Positions 1-7,014 of a stretch of 9,346 bases of DNA are shown in pieces; positions within the stretch are counted from its first letter, which is position 1; each line of letters starts with the position of its first letter. The stretch is from an uncultured Eubacteriales bacterium (GTDB taxonomy: Bacteria > Bacillota > Clostridia > UMGS1883 > UMGS1540). The stretch covers positions 1-9,346 of the forward strand of contig USAP01000065.1 in the NCBI GenBank assembly GCA_900552775.1. Reading direction: 5' to 3'. A program made the position numbers and the translations under genes. The notes beneath the pieces are model-generated. The model worked only from the letters and a program-made list of their open reading frames with translations. It did no database searches and was not told where the DNA came from.

Positions 1-83
1 CATCTGCATATTCCATGATAGGTGTTTTTTCCTTTTTCTTGCGTTCCGGAGTTTTTCAACATCCCATTTTTTCAATTGGATAG
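1..83 (-). other. left edge: broken short reading frames, no intact gene
   Basis: No complete gene is visible here. On the minus strand a short frame starting at 109 (M-Q-E-R-A-K-L-F-F-Y-P) stops near 58. A different frame over about 75-20 reads K-K-W-D-V-E-K-L-R-N-A-R-K, and a third over about 26-2 reads T-P-I-M-E-Y-A-D. The pieces could be joined by one-base length changes in two A-runs, so this may be a decayed or mis-sequenced gene running off the left edge. No Shine-Dalgarno site precedes any of them, and chance open frames are equally possible. Confidence 0.2.
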
Positions 84-122
84 AAAAAAAGCTTTGCTCT
101 CTCCTGCATTAAGCAGCTTTTT
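84..122 (-). terminator. probable intrinsic terminator after the LOG gene
   Basis: On the minus strand, 16 nt after the LOG stop codon, an 8-bp arm (AAAAAGCT, 122-115) pairs with AGCTTTTT (93-86). The stem can be extended by a GC pair across a two-base bulge, and a T-run reaches 84. The stem is AT-rich and the loop is long (about 17 nt), so it is weaker than the terminator at 6549-6575. The outer arms are symmetric, so it could also act on plus-strand transcripts. Confidence 0.42.
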
Positions 123-137
123 AATATCTGCCCGTCT

Positions 138-719
138 TTAATGAATTATACTTTTAAGTTTATCAACACTCATACTCTGCGCATTATAATTTTCAAAATA
201 GCTGAGGAGCTCCGAGCAGTCTTCAAAAACACCGAAAAGTCCCATCGAAGCAGGATTCATAAAGCACTCGTCAACGCCTTTATTTAAAAATTTTATAAGC
301 CCGTCATAAAAGCCGTCCACATTGAAAACAGCAATCGGCTTATTGTGCCTTCCGAGCTGTTTCAGCGTCAGAATCTCAAAAAACTCCTCATAAGTTCCTA
401 TTCCACCCGGTGCCATAATAAACCCGTCGGAAAGCTCCTCCATGGTCTGTTTTCTTTCTCGCATCGTTTCGGTTGTGATAAAGTCGGTGCAGCCTTCAAA
501 AAGCACACCGTCCACATTGAAAAACGACGGCGCGACGCCCGTTATTTTTCCGTTCAGGCTTTTTTCTCCCCGTGCACACGCCCCCATTGCTCCCGCGGCG
601 CCGCCGCCGAAAACAAGACCCACGGAGCGCCTTGCCATTTCCGCGCCGAGCTTTTCGCACGCCTTTATATATTTCTTGTCTATCGCGTTGCTTGACGCGC
701 CGTATACACATATGTTCAT
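138..719 (-). CDS. LOG family protein (nucleoside 5'-monophosphate phosphoribohydrolase fold, TIGR00730-like)
   Basis: Cytoplasmic Rossmann-like protein of 193 residues, the usual length for the LOG (Lonely Guy) family. Members cleave the N-glycosidic bond of (cytokinin) nucleoside monophosphates to give free base and ribose 5-phosphate; the bacterial substrate is often unknown. The family signature P-G-G-I-G-T-Y-E-E lies at residues 104-112, with M-R-E-R-K at 86-90 and a glycine-rich FGGGAAGAMG near 37-46. The start is placed at the ATG at 719: the conserved N-terminus M-N-I-C-V-Y-G-A-S-S begins there, and an AGGAG lies at 731-735. A longer frame from 767 would overlap the PHP gene and adds a non-conserved extension. 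The AGGAG overlaps the TAG stop of the upstream PHP gene, so translation is probably coupled. It is the last gene of the aldolase-SDR operon. The family assignment is firm; the substrate is not. Confidence 0.9.
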   Translation of the reverse strand: MNICVYGASSNAIDKKYIKACEKLGAEMARRSVGLVFGGGAAGAMGACARGEKSLNGKITGVAPSFFNVDGVLFEGCTDFITTETMRERKQTMEELSDGFIMAPGGIGTYEEFFEILTLKQLGRHNKPIAVFNVDGFYDGLIKFLNKGVDECFMNPASMGLFGVFEDCSELLSYFENYNAQSMSVDKLKSIIH

Positions 720-733
720 GTTAAATTTTTCTC

Positions 734-1867
734 CTATGCCTCGTTTTCGTGTTTTATAAGTTCCCATGTAGAATCTATCAGATTTTCGAAAATCGGATTT
801 TTAAGCGCCTCGCACACAAAACTCTGGCGCGGCGAATTTATATCCTCACCCGAAATTTCCATAAACCCGTACTTTGCACAGTATTCTTTGAGTCTTACAA
901 GCTGCTGCTCGGTATTTCTTGACGGCATGTAGGTAACCGCATTAAACCCAAGATCGTGAATAACTTCAAAAAGTTCGGGCAAATAGCTGTCCTCAAATTT
1001 CTGTGCCTTTTTGTCTCCCGTTACGGAATCGCTCACATCTCCGAGATATGCGTAAGCCGAGATAGCATTTATATCTTTTGCAAGCGCAATTATTTCGCGG
1101 ATGTCCGGGCATTCATCGGTGGCATTTATATATATTCTGCTTATAAGATCGCTTTTTAAAACGCCAAGCAAATCATATTCCGCAAACGGATTGGTTTTAT
1201 CCCGAAGATATCCCTCCGCCTTTTGCGAAACAGTTACTCCGAGGTCTTTTAAAAGCTTCACAATATCGTCCGTTTGAGCCATCAGTTTTTTTGCCAACGC
1301 AAAAAGAATATGTCTTTCCGTTATACTTCCGCCCGAATGATACTCCGAAAGAGGAACCACATCGCGCTCAAAATCAAGTCCAGCAGAAAGCAGCTCGTTT
1401 ATTCTGTCAACCATTTTGCGGTTTCTCTCATTCCGCTTTTTGGTGTACGGTCTGAAAAAGTCGGCCACGGTATCTATATATCTGTGCGGTATTGCATGAA
1501 TTGTTACATACGCAATTGAATCTTGATCGGGATTATTTATTCTTCTTCCGCAAAGAGGTGTATTCTCAAAATTACCGCGGCATTCCGCTCCTATTGTTGT
1601 GGGCAGACCCACTATTTTGCCTGCCTCTATAAACTCTCGGCAGCCGCCTACGGAATCATGATCTATTATTCCCGCGGTTGAAAGTCCGTTTTTGTAAGCC
1701 ATGTATAATGCCTTTGTCGGCGAATACGGTGAAAACGAAAAAGTTGTATGTATATGATTGTTCACACTGCCGTCTTTTTTCGGCGGCGGCGCATCTTTCA
1801 TAAGCTCGCGGAGCGCGTTAAGGCGCACCGATACATTTTTATCGTTCAATAAATCAAATGCAGTCAT
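734..1867 (-). CDS. PHP-domain protein (putative metal-dependent phosphoesterase)
   Basis: A 377-residue soluble protein with an N-terminal PHP (polymerase and histidinol phosphatase) domain, a fold that usually binds two or three metal ions and hydrolyses phosphoesters. Visible motifs are H38-I-H40-T-T-F-S, I-I-D69-H70-D71, G-A-E95 and an H-A-I-P-H near 124-128. Residues 1-36 precede the domain. The C-terminal ligand motifs typical of the fold are altered: where G-S-D-x-H is expected there is G340-E-D-I-N344, and the A-H-P-type motif appears as S-A-Y-A-Y near 273-280. The metal site may therefore be incomplete or differently built. The ATG at 1867 follows a strong GGAGG (1874-1878, 6 nt spacing). 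The gene lies 43 nt after the aldolase-SDR stop and overlaps the Shine-Dalgarno site of the LOG gene. The operon context suggests a role on a sugar phosphate or related compound (inference). Confidence 0.85.
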   Translation of the reverse strand: MTAFDLLNDKNVSVRLNALRELMKDAPPPKKDGSVNNHIHTTFSFSPYSPTKALYMAYKNGLSTAGIIDHDSVGGCREFIEAGKIVGLPTTIGAECRGNFENTPLCGRRINNPDQDSIAYVTIHAIPHRYIDTVADFFRPYTKKRNERNRKMVDRINELLSAGLDFERDVVPLSEYHSGGSITERHILFALAKKLMAQTDDIVKLLKDLGVTVSQKAEGYLRDKTNPFAEYDLLGVLKSDLISRIYINATDECPDIREIIALAKDINAISAYAYLGDVSDSVTGDKKAQKFEDSYLPELFEVIHDLGFNAVTYMPSRNTEQQLVRLKEYCAKYGFMEISGEDINSPRQSFVCEALKNPIFENLIDSTWELIKHENEA

Positions 1868-1910
1868 ATTTTTCCTCCCTGTTTCGTTATTGCACTTTTA
1901 AACTTTTGGA

Positions 1911-3860
1911 TTACTTAAGCATTTCCTGACCGCCCGTAACGGGTATCGCCTGACCGGTTTCATATTCCTGCTCCATGCAGTAATATATAGCGCGGACAAC
2001 ATCCAAAATTCTGCAGCCGCGGTTCATCGGCACACGTGATTCATACGAGCGGCGCACATCGTCAACCGTTTTGGCTCCGGGCACTTTGCCTGCCTTAAGA
2101 TACTGCACAAAAAGTCCCTTTTCGGGATCTGTCCATAAAGGTCCGTCCAAAAAGTTTCCGGGGCATATGGAATTTACTTTTATGTTATACGGCGTAAGCT
2201 CAAGCGCAAAGCTCTGTGTAAGACCGATACCGCCGAACTTGCTGCCGGCATACGCAAAATTCTTGTTGCTGCCGGAGAGACCCGATTTTGAGTTTATCTG
2301 AATTATATCCATAAAATAGTCAGGCGCGTATTCATGCTGAATCTTCATGATTTTAGAGCAATACTTAGCGCAAAGGAAATATGCGTTGTAATTTACGCGC
2401 GTTACAAGGTCAAGCATCTGAAGCGTCATGTCGTCAAGGCTGCCTGCGCGCACAATACCGGCATTATTAACCAAAACGTCAAGTCCGCCGTAATTTAAAA
2501 CAGTGTCGATACAAAGTTCCTTTACAGAGTCCTCCGAGCTTACATCTGCACAAAGCGCATGCGCTTTTCCCTTTCCGTATTTTTCTTCCAGTTTTGCGGC
2601 GTTTTCACGTGCCAGATCTATATTTAAATCTGCAATGACAACGTTTGCGCCTTCTTTTATCATTTCCTCCGCAATGCCCTGTCCAAAGCCCTGCGCACTT
2701 CCCGTAACTATTGCGATTTTCTCGTTTATACGCCCTTTTGACGCGCCTGCCGCAACTTTGCCGCGGTAGCTTTCAGCCTCCCAGTTTACTATAAAATCTA
2801 TAAAATGATCTCCCATAAATCGTGCGCCGCCGAAAGCTTCTGCATATGTTGCTATCTTAACGGCGTCAAGGAACAAAAGTTTTGCCGTATCCGCCGTTTT
2901 CTTTGACGTGCCGTGCGCGAACACACCAAGGCCGCGAACTGCCACTATACGCGGTGCATATCCGTTTTCGGCTTTATATTTTTCAATAGCCTCCGCCGTT
3001 TTTTCGGACTGATTTTCCGCATCACAGTCAACAAACAGCGCTTTTGCCTTGCAATACACGATATGGTCGGGCGTGTATGCCGATGAAAGCGGATAAAAAG
3101 CTTCCGCGCTTTCAATATACTCCGAAAGCGATTTATTTGTAAAGAAAGTAACTATTGAAGAGTCCCCGTCCCAAAGCAGCATTCTTATCACGGGCGCCAG
3201 CAAAGCCGCGCGCTCCTTGTCAAATTCTATTTCGGAAAAATCAGGCTTTTTAACTGCTCTTTCGGAAAGCTTATCAAAAACCTCCGAGTAAATTTTATCA
3301 ATGCCATCTTCTGTATCCGCTGCCGCAAAAATCCCATGATTTTGTAAAAATATAAGATTTGCGTCATATCCGTGTTCTTTTTTGAATGAATCCATTGCTT
3401 CCTTTACGGCTTTTGCAAGTACAAATCCCGGTTCCGACTCAGGAATCCATACAAAAGAATCCCCGAAAATCTCACGTGCGGTTTTCTCGCCTCCCTCGGA
3501 GCATGTCAAGCCGTTTACAAGTGCCGGGTGCAGATGAACAACATATTTCTGCGGAAATAAGTTGTGCAGAAATGTCTCAACGCTCGGGCGTTTGCCGATA
3601 TCCATAACCGCACCCATAAGGTCGCTCAAAACCTCACTTTCACGCTCCGCCGCATCTTCGGAATATGTATTGTTCCAGACCGCACCAAGCTTTGAGCGGT
3701 TCATTTTCACAAACCCTTCTTCCGATATTGTCGAAAGTGATGTTCCCGAACCTTTTACATACAAATGTTTTTCATCTTTTACGGAAGTATTTCCGCCTCC
3801 GGCAAGAACAAAGCGATCGTCGCTTCCGTATCTTCGTGACATTTTTATAAGCGTCTGCAT
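1911..3860 (-). CDS. bifunctional class II aldolase / short-chain dehydrogenase fusion
   Basis: A 649-residue cytoplasmic fusion of the type annotated as bifunctional rhamnulose-1-phosphate aldolase/short-chain dehydrogenase (RhaD/YuxG-like). Residues about 1-370 form the class II aldolase/adducin part, with G-G-G-N-T-S (21-26), metal-binding-type H109-L-H111-P and N-H-G (174-176). Residues about 380-649 form an NAD(P)-dependent SDR, with T-G-S-A-Q-G-F-G (386-393), N-N-A-G (465-468), a serine near 524 and the catalytic Y537-x-x-x-K541. Both active sites look intact. The start at 3860 is preferred over an in-frame ATG at 3986 for two reasons: the conserved M-Q-T-L-I-K-M begins there, and a consensus promoter (3897-3925) puts the transcript start near 3890, downstream of 3986. 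The Shine-Dalgarno site is modest (GAAAGG, 3873-3878, about 12 nt away). It is first in an operon with PHP and LOG genes. No kinase, isomerase or transporter is nearby, so the sugar substrate cannot be named. Confidence 0.88.
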   Translation of the reverse strand: MQTLIKMSRRYGSDDRFVLAGGGNTSVKDEKHLYVKGSGTSLSTISEEGFVKMNRSKLGAVWNNTYSEDAAERESEVLSDLMGAVMDIGKRPSVETFLHNLFPQKYVVHLHPALVNGLTCSEGGEKTAREIFGDSFVWIPESEPGFVLAKAVKEAMDSFKKEHGYDANLIFLQNHGIFAAADTEDGIDKIYSEVFDKLSERAVKKPDFSEIEFDKERAALLAPVIRMLLWDGDSSIVTFFTNKSLSEYIESAEAFYPLSSAYTPDHIVYCKAKALFVDCDAENQSEKTAEAIEKYKAENGYAPRIVAVRGLGVFAHGTSKKTADTAKLLFLDAVKIATYAEAFGGARFMGDHFIDFIVNWEAESYRGKVAAGASKGRINEKIAIVTGSAQGFGQGIAEEMIKEGANVVIADLNIDLARENAAKLEEKYGKGKAHALCADVSSEDSVKELCIDTVLNYGGLDVLVNNAGIVRAGSLDDMTLQMLDLVTRVNYNAYFLCAKYCSKIMKIQHEYAPDYFMDIIQINSKSGLSGSNKNFAYAGSKFGGIGLTQSFALELTPYNIKVNSICPGNFLDGPLWTDPEKGLFVQYLKAGKVPGAKTVDDVRRSYESRVPMNRGCRILDVVRAIYYCMEQEYETGQAIPVTGGQEMLK

Positions 3861-3896
3861 ATTAAAATCAAGCCTTTCATATATACTTATACCAAT

Positions 3897-3925
3897 ATTA
3901 TATTTGCTTCTTTTGCTTTTGTCAA
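3897..3925 (-). promoter_or_regulatory. consensus sigma-A promoter of the aldolase-SDR/PHP/LOG operon
   Basis: Read on the minus strand, TTGACA (3925-3920) is followed by a 17-nt spacer and TATAAT (3902-3897). All twelve hexamer bases match the consensus and the spacing is optimal. The predicted transcript start is near 3890, giving a leader of about 30 nt before the ATG at 3860. The promoter sits 17 nt after the stop of the FG-GAP gene with no clear terminator between them, so some read-through from the upstream operon is possible. No operator palindrome was recognised. Confidence 0.85.
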
Positions 3926-3942
3926 TATTCTGTGCAAAGATT

Positions 3943-5532
3943 TTACAGTCCAAACACGGATATTCCTCCGTGCAGCGTATTGACAACTATTTCCAAAACC
4001 CCGTCACCGTCTATATCATATATGAGAGGAGTTGCCATTGAGCCGTTTATATAGTTTCCCGCCTCCTTTGACGGCGGAAGCTGTGTTTTTGAAATCAGTC
4101 TTCCTTCGCAATCAAGAATATAGAGGCTGCCGCCGCTCCCCTGAGGAACACTTTGGGACGGATCGTAAAACGAAACAAAAACAACTTCTTTTTTTCCGTC
4201 TCCGTTTATATCCGCACATGCCGGCGCGGAAGCATATTCAAAAAGGGGACTCGTTCTCTTTGTCAGAGAATAGGGCCATGCTCCTTTTTCACTTCTGTCA
4301 AGTGAAAAACAGTGCAACTTGCCGTTATATGACGGAAACAGAATTTCCGGTACACCGTCACCGTTTAAATCTTCAACAACAGGTTTAGAATTTACACGTG
4401 AGCTTATAATCTCCGGCGTCTGAACAAGCGGCGCGCCGAGATCCGTGGGAATACGACGCCAGTCATACCCCTTTTCCTTATTGTAAAACCTTGTTCTGTC
4501 TCCGTTTAAAACAAAGAGTGTCATGTATTCGGTCGGCGGATAAAAGCTGTATTTTCTGTTTGCCATAATTCCTACAAGCGCCACTTCGTTTTTCCCGTCT
4601 CCGTCCAGGTCATATACGCACGAGCCGGCATGTCCCATTTCGGCGCGGAAAAGATCTTCCCTCTTTTCTGTTCCGTCAAGCGGAAATCCCCAGCCTTCGT
4701 TGTCCATTCTGATTTCCGTGCCGTAATCTTCGTAAAACGGTATTTTTGCCCATGTTCTGCCGCCGTAATAAGTTTCGTTAGCTTTAACCTGTGTCCCGTC
4801 GGGATTATATGCCGCGGTGAAAGCCAAATCGCTTGGAACTATTATTTCAAGCTGTCCGTCACCGTCTATATCGCCTGTTGATATATTGTCGTTAAAAACA
4901 CCCCACGCCCAGCCGTTTTCTCTGTAATCGCCGCCGTCTTGCGCGCGGTGACCGGCGTCCATCTGAGGCCAGCCCGGTCTGACACTTCCGTCAGGCTCGA
5001 AAACCCATACATTTTCAGGACTTTCGGTGCCAAACCCTGCTATTATTTCGCTCCTTCCGTCACTGTCCAGATCAGCAATTTTCAATGATCTCACCGGAGC
5101 TGAAACAACCTTTTGCGGCCAGCCCCATTTAAAATAACCGTTTGACGAAAGCACGGAAACGGTTCCGTCACTGTGACCGCTTATGATCTCCGATACACTG
5201 TCACCGTCTATGTCACACACGGAAATGTCACACCATGTATGCCCCGAATTTCCTCCTATTTCCACAAAAGGCGTGCTCCTGTCTTTTCCGGCATTCACGC
5301 GCCATATAAGCTCTCCCGAAGCGGCGTCCAAAACGTAAACACCGTATGAAGCACAAATAATTTCGTTTTTCCCGTCCGCATTTATATCCGTGCATACGGG
5401 AGTGCAATAATAACTTTCTTCACTCCAAAGCCCAAAAGTTCCGCCGTTTGAGTACTTAAGATACGGTGCCGCGGAAACGGATGCGGAGAAAATCAGCATA
5501 AATATAAGTGTTAAGCAAATCATTTTTTTCAT
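3943..5532 (-). CDS. secreted FG-GAP/VCBS-type repeat protein (predicted beta-propeller)
   Basis: A 529-residue protein with a Sec signal peptide: M-K-K, a hydrophobic core at about 5-17, and probable cleavage after A21 (V-S-A/A). The mature part carries eight copies of an Asp-rich D-x-[DN]-x-D-G-x-x-E-[IV] motif, starting near residues 49, 107, 154, 221, 308, 388, 441 and 506. This is the calcium-binding loop signature of FG-GAP/VCBS/integrin-alpha-type propellers, so a multi-bladed beta-propeller outside the membrane is expected. Blade segments of the form [VY]-x-[VL]-L-[DS]-x-x-G recur between motifs. There is no SLH domain, LPXTG motif or C-terminal membrane segment, so it is either released or held by a partner such as the SLH protein encoded just upstream. 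The ATG at 5532 has an excellent GGAGGAG (5541-5547) and lies 18 nt after that gene's stop, which indicates an operon. The ligand or binding partner is unknown. Confidence 0.85.
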   Translation of the reverse strand: MKKMICLTLIFMLIFSASVSAAPYLKYSNGGTFGLWSEESYYCTPVCTDINADGKNEIICASYGVYVLDAASGELIWRVNAGKDRSTPFVEIGGNSGHTWCDISVCDIDGDSVSEIISGHSDGTVSVLSSNGYFKWGWPQKVVSAPVRSLKIADLDSDGRSEIIAGFGTESPENVWVFEPDGSVRPGWPQMDAGHRAQDGGDYRENGWAWGVFNDNISTGDIDGDGQLEIIVPSDLAFTAAYNPDGTQVKANETYYGGRTWAKIPFYEDYGTEIRMDNEGWGFPLDGTEKREDLFRAEMGHAGSCVYDLDGDGKNEVALVGIMANRKYSFYPPTEYMTLFVLNGDRTRFYNKEKGYDWRRIPTDLGAPLVQTPEIISSRVNSKPVVEDLNGDGVPEILFPSYNGKLHCFSLDRSEKGAWPYSLTKRTSPLFEYASAPACADINGDGKKEVVFVSFYDPSQSVPQGSGGSLYILDCEGRLISKTQLPPSKEAGNYINGSMATPLIYDIDGDGVLEIVVNTLHGGISVFGL

Positions 5533-5550
5533 ACTTTTTTCTCCTCCCTT

Positions 5551-6513
5551 TTAGTACATAACCGAAGTTTTTTCGGTTCTTGAGATAAATTCAAACGGAA
5601 TCGATTCACTGCTTGTTTTTGCCACAATAAAAGAGTATTGCTTATTAAGCGGAAGCCCATGCACCGTTATTGTCTGCGAATACGTTGCCGGATCGCCGCT
5701 TACATAAATTGTGTCCTTTTCAAAATACGGATATCCGCTGCTTTTTATTTCGTAATAATAGCCGTCACCCTCCGCACAGTAAAGACGCAAACCGTAATTT
5801 TCCGTCTTTTTGTCAAGCTCTATCAAAATATCTGAGCCCTGTATGCGTGCGGCTGCACTCCCGAGTGCCGTCGGGACATCGGAAAAAGTTTCCGAAGGAT
5901 CAAACGGTTTCATAACGCCTACATCTATTGCCGCGGTTTCCGAAAAAACATGTTCGAGACACAGCTTCTGCGCCAATGTACGTCTTGCATTTTTAAGCGG
6001 AGTTGAAAGCGCGGCAGCGGAAAGATCCGTCATTTCCGAGCGTAGCAGCTCTCCGTCCGAAACCGAGCCGTTTTTAATTATTCCGGCATCCGATGCAACA
6101 TTAAGCGAATCGGAATAGCTGAAATCACCGTTTGAATCGGAATATCCGAGAGCACGAAGCAGCATTGCCGCAAACTGGCAGCGCGAAGCAGGAGCCGTTG
6201 TTCCGAATTCTCTGTCAGAGATTCCGCTGACAAGATAGTTCTCGTAAAGATATCCCACATAGGGTGCCGCCCACTCCGGCACATCCGCAAAAGGATGCGG
6301 ATTTTGCTGCATTATTGCCTTTTCTTCTTTTCCCAAAAGTCTTACTAGTGTTACGGCAATTTCCGCACGTGTTGCCGTGCGCTCAAGTTCATAACCTTTA
6401 TCTGTACCTCTAAAAAGTCCCAATGAGGCAAGCGTACCAGCGCTGCCGGCAGCACTCGCCGTTCCTCCCAAAACCATTGCCAAAGACAGCAATGCCGCTA
6501 CTGTTTTTTTCAC
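5551..6513 (-). CDS. SLH-domain secreted protein
   Basis: A 320-residue exported protein starting with GTG at 6513, the only in-frame start downstream of a TAA; GAGGAG lies about 12 nt upstream (6526-6531). The signal peptide has M-K-K, a hydrophobic core and probable cleavage after A21 (A-S-A/A). Two S-layer-homology repeats are clear: about 26-66 (L-G-L-F-R-G-T-D ... T-R-A-E-I-A-V-T-L-V-R-L-L-G) and about 74-123 (F-A-D-V-P-E-W-A-A-P-Y ... A-M-L-L-R-A-L-G-Y). A degenerate third lies near 131-175. SLH domains bind pyruvylated secondary cell-wall polymers, so this should sit on the cell wall. Residues about 220-310 look beta-rich, possibly a fibronectin-III-like or family-specific binding domain. 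It is the first gene of a two-gene operon with the FG-GAP protein. I found no convincing promoter between its start and the terminator at 6549-6575. Confidence 0.85.
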   Translation of the reverse strand: MKKTVAALLSLAMVLGGTASAAGSAGTLASLGLFRGTDKGYELERTATRAEIAVTLVRLLGKEEKAIMQQNPHPFADVPEWAAPYVGYLYENYLVSGISDREFGTTAPASRCQFAAMLLRALGYSDSNGDFSYSDSLNVASDAGIIKNGSVSDGELLRSEMTDLSAAALSTPLKNARRTLAQKLCLEHVFSETAAIDVGVMKPFDPSETFSDVPTALGSAAARIQGSDILIELDKKTENYGLRLYCAEGDGYYYEIKSSGYPYFEKDTIYVSGDPATYSQTITVHGLPLNKQYSFIVAKTSSESIPFEFISRTEKTSVMY

Positions 6514-6548
6514 TTTTTATCTTGTCTCCTCTCCGAATCTGATAAATG

Positions 6549-6575
6549 AAAAAGGGACTGCTTTCTCACAGCCCC
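6549..6575 (-). terminator. strong intrinsic terminator of the sigH/tRNA/zinc-ribbon transcript
   Basis: On the minus strand GGGGCTG (6575-6569) pairs over seven positions, one of them a G-U, with CAGTCCC (6560-6554). The loop is about 8 nt, and five T residues (6553-6549) follow directly. It lies about 40 nt after the stop of the zinc-ribbon gene, and separates that transcript from the SLH operon. Confidence 0.85.
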
Positions 6576-6616
6576 TCCATGTTCGTATGTACCGTGTATA
6601 ACCTCAAAGCGAGATA

Positions 6617-6886
6617 TTATTTCTGGTTTGCAAAGCATTCGCTGCAGTAAACCGGTCTGTCGTCCTTCGGAACGAACGGAACCTTAGCTTCTTTGCCGCA
6701 GCTTGCGCAAACAGCTGTATGCATTTCGCGGTTTTCGCGAATTGCCTGTTTTTTCGCAATACGACAATCTTTGCAACGAAGCGGTTCGTTCTGGAAGCCT
6801 TTCTCAGCATAGAACTCCTGTTCTCCTGCCGTGAAAACAAACTCCTTGCCGCAATCCTTGCAAATTAAAGTCTTGTCTTCGAACAT
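6617..6886 (-). CDS. small double zinc-ribbon protein
   Basis: An 89-residue soluble protein made of two zinc-ribbon modules. The first uses C9-x-x-C12 and C38-x-x-C41, with the aromatic segment E-F-Y-A-E-K-G-F between them, as in the zf-trcl/zinc-ribbon domain family. The second uses C60-x-x-C63 and C81-x-x-C84 and ends D-R-P-V-Y-C-S-E-C-F, the CxxC-CxxC ribbon common in small bacterial proteins. All eight cysteines are present, so two structural zinc sites are expected. The molecular role is not known; nucleic-acid or protein binding is a guess. The ATG at 6886 follows GAGGGGA at 6894-6900. It lies downstream of sigH and tRNA-Gly on the same strand with no terminator seen between them, and is followed by the terminator at 6549-6575, so it may share their transcript. 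Confidence 0.85.
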   Translation of the reverse strand: MFEDKTLICKDCGKEFVFTAGEQEFYAEKGFQNEPLRCKDCRIAKKQAIRENREMHTAVCASCGKEAKVPFVPKDDRPVYCSECFANQK

Positions 6887-6911
6887 AAATGAATCCCCTC
6901 ACTTTGAAAAT

Positions 6912-6979
6912 TGATGAGCCCTTTTCGGAATTGAACCGATCCTTCAAATAAAATGACGCTCTCCTTGAGCTTTCGGGCA
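6912..6979 (-). pseudogene. tRNA-like sequence, probably a decayed or shortened tRNA gene
   Basis: On the minus strand, 36 nt after the CCA of tRNA-Gly, there is a shortened tRNA-like layout. GCCC (6978-6975) can pair with GGGC (6921-6918) as four acceptor pairs. A D-arm-like GCTC-AAGGA-GAGC hairpin spans 6970-6958. A good T-arm (TCGG-TTCAATT-CCGA, 6939-6925) has the consensus T-loop TTCAATT. The lower acceptor pairs do not match, the D-loop is only 5 nt, the anticodon stem is weak, the variable region is missing, and the 3' end reads T-CATCA instead of N-CCA. It is too short and unpaired to be an ordinary functional tRNA. A structured leader of the zinc-ribbon gene is the alternative. Confidence 0.35.
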
Positions 6980-6984
6980 AATAT

Positions 6985-7000
6985 GACAGACAAACTGTCT
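6985..7000. repeat. small inverted repeat between the tRNA and the tRNA-like element
   Basis: AGACA (6988-6992) and TGTCT (6996-7000) form a short hairpin, or GACAG/CTGTC in an alternative register. It lies 15 nt past the tRNA-Gly 3' end in the transcribed direction. It has no T-run and so is not an intrinsic terminator. It could help 3' processing of the tRNA precursor, or be chance. Confidence 0.3.
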
Positions 7001-7014
7001 CCGGCGCATTATAA

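Noticed and set aside
138..767. Longer LOG start at 767
   Set aside because: It would extend into the PHP gene by about 34 nt and add a basic, non-conserved N-terminus. The ATG at 719 has the conserved start of the family and a ribosome site.
3562..4041. 159-codon open frame on the plus strand
   Set aside because: It is antisense to the aldolase start, promoter and end of the FG-GAP gene, lacks a ribosome site and has no recognisable domain. The minus-strand genes explain the sequence.
6912..6979. Reading the tRNA-like element as a functional tRNA, possibly with a TTA (stop-reading) anticodon
   Set aside because: That reading needs a 3-bp anticodon stem, leaves no variable region and has no CCA or proper acceptor pairing. 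It cannot be supported as a working tRNA.
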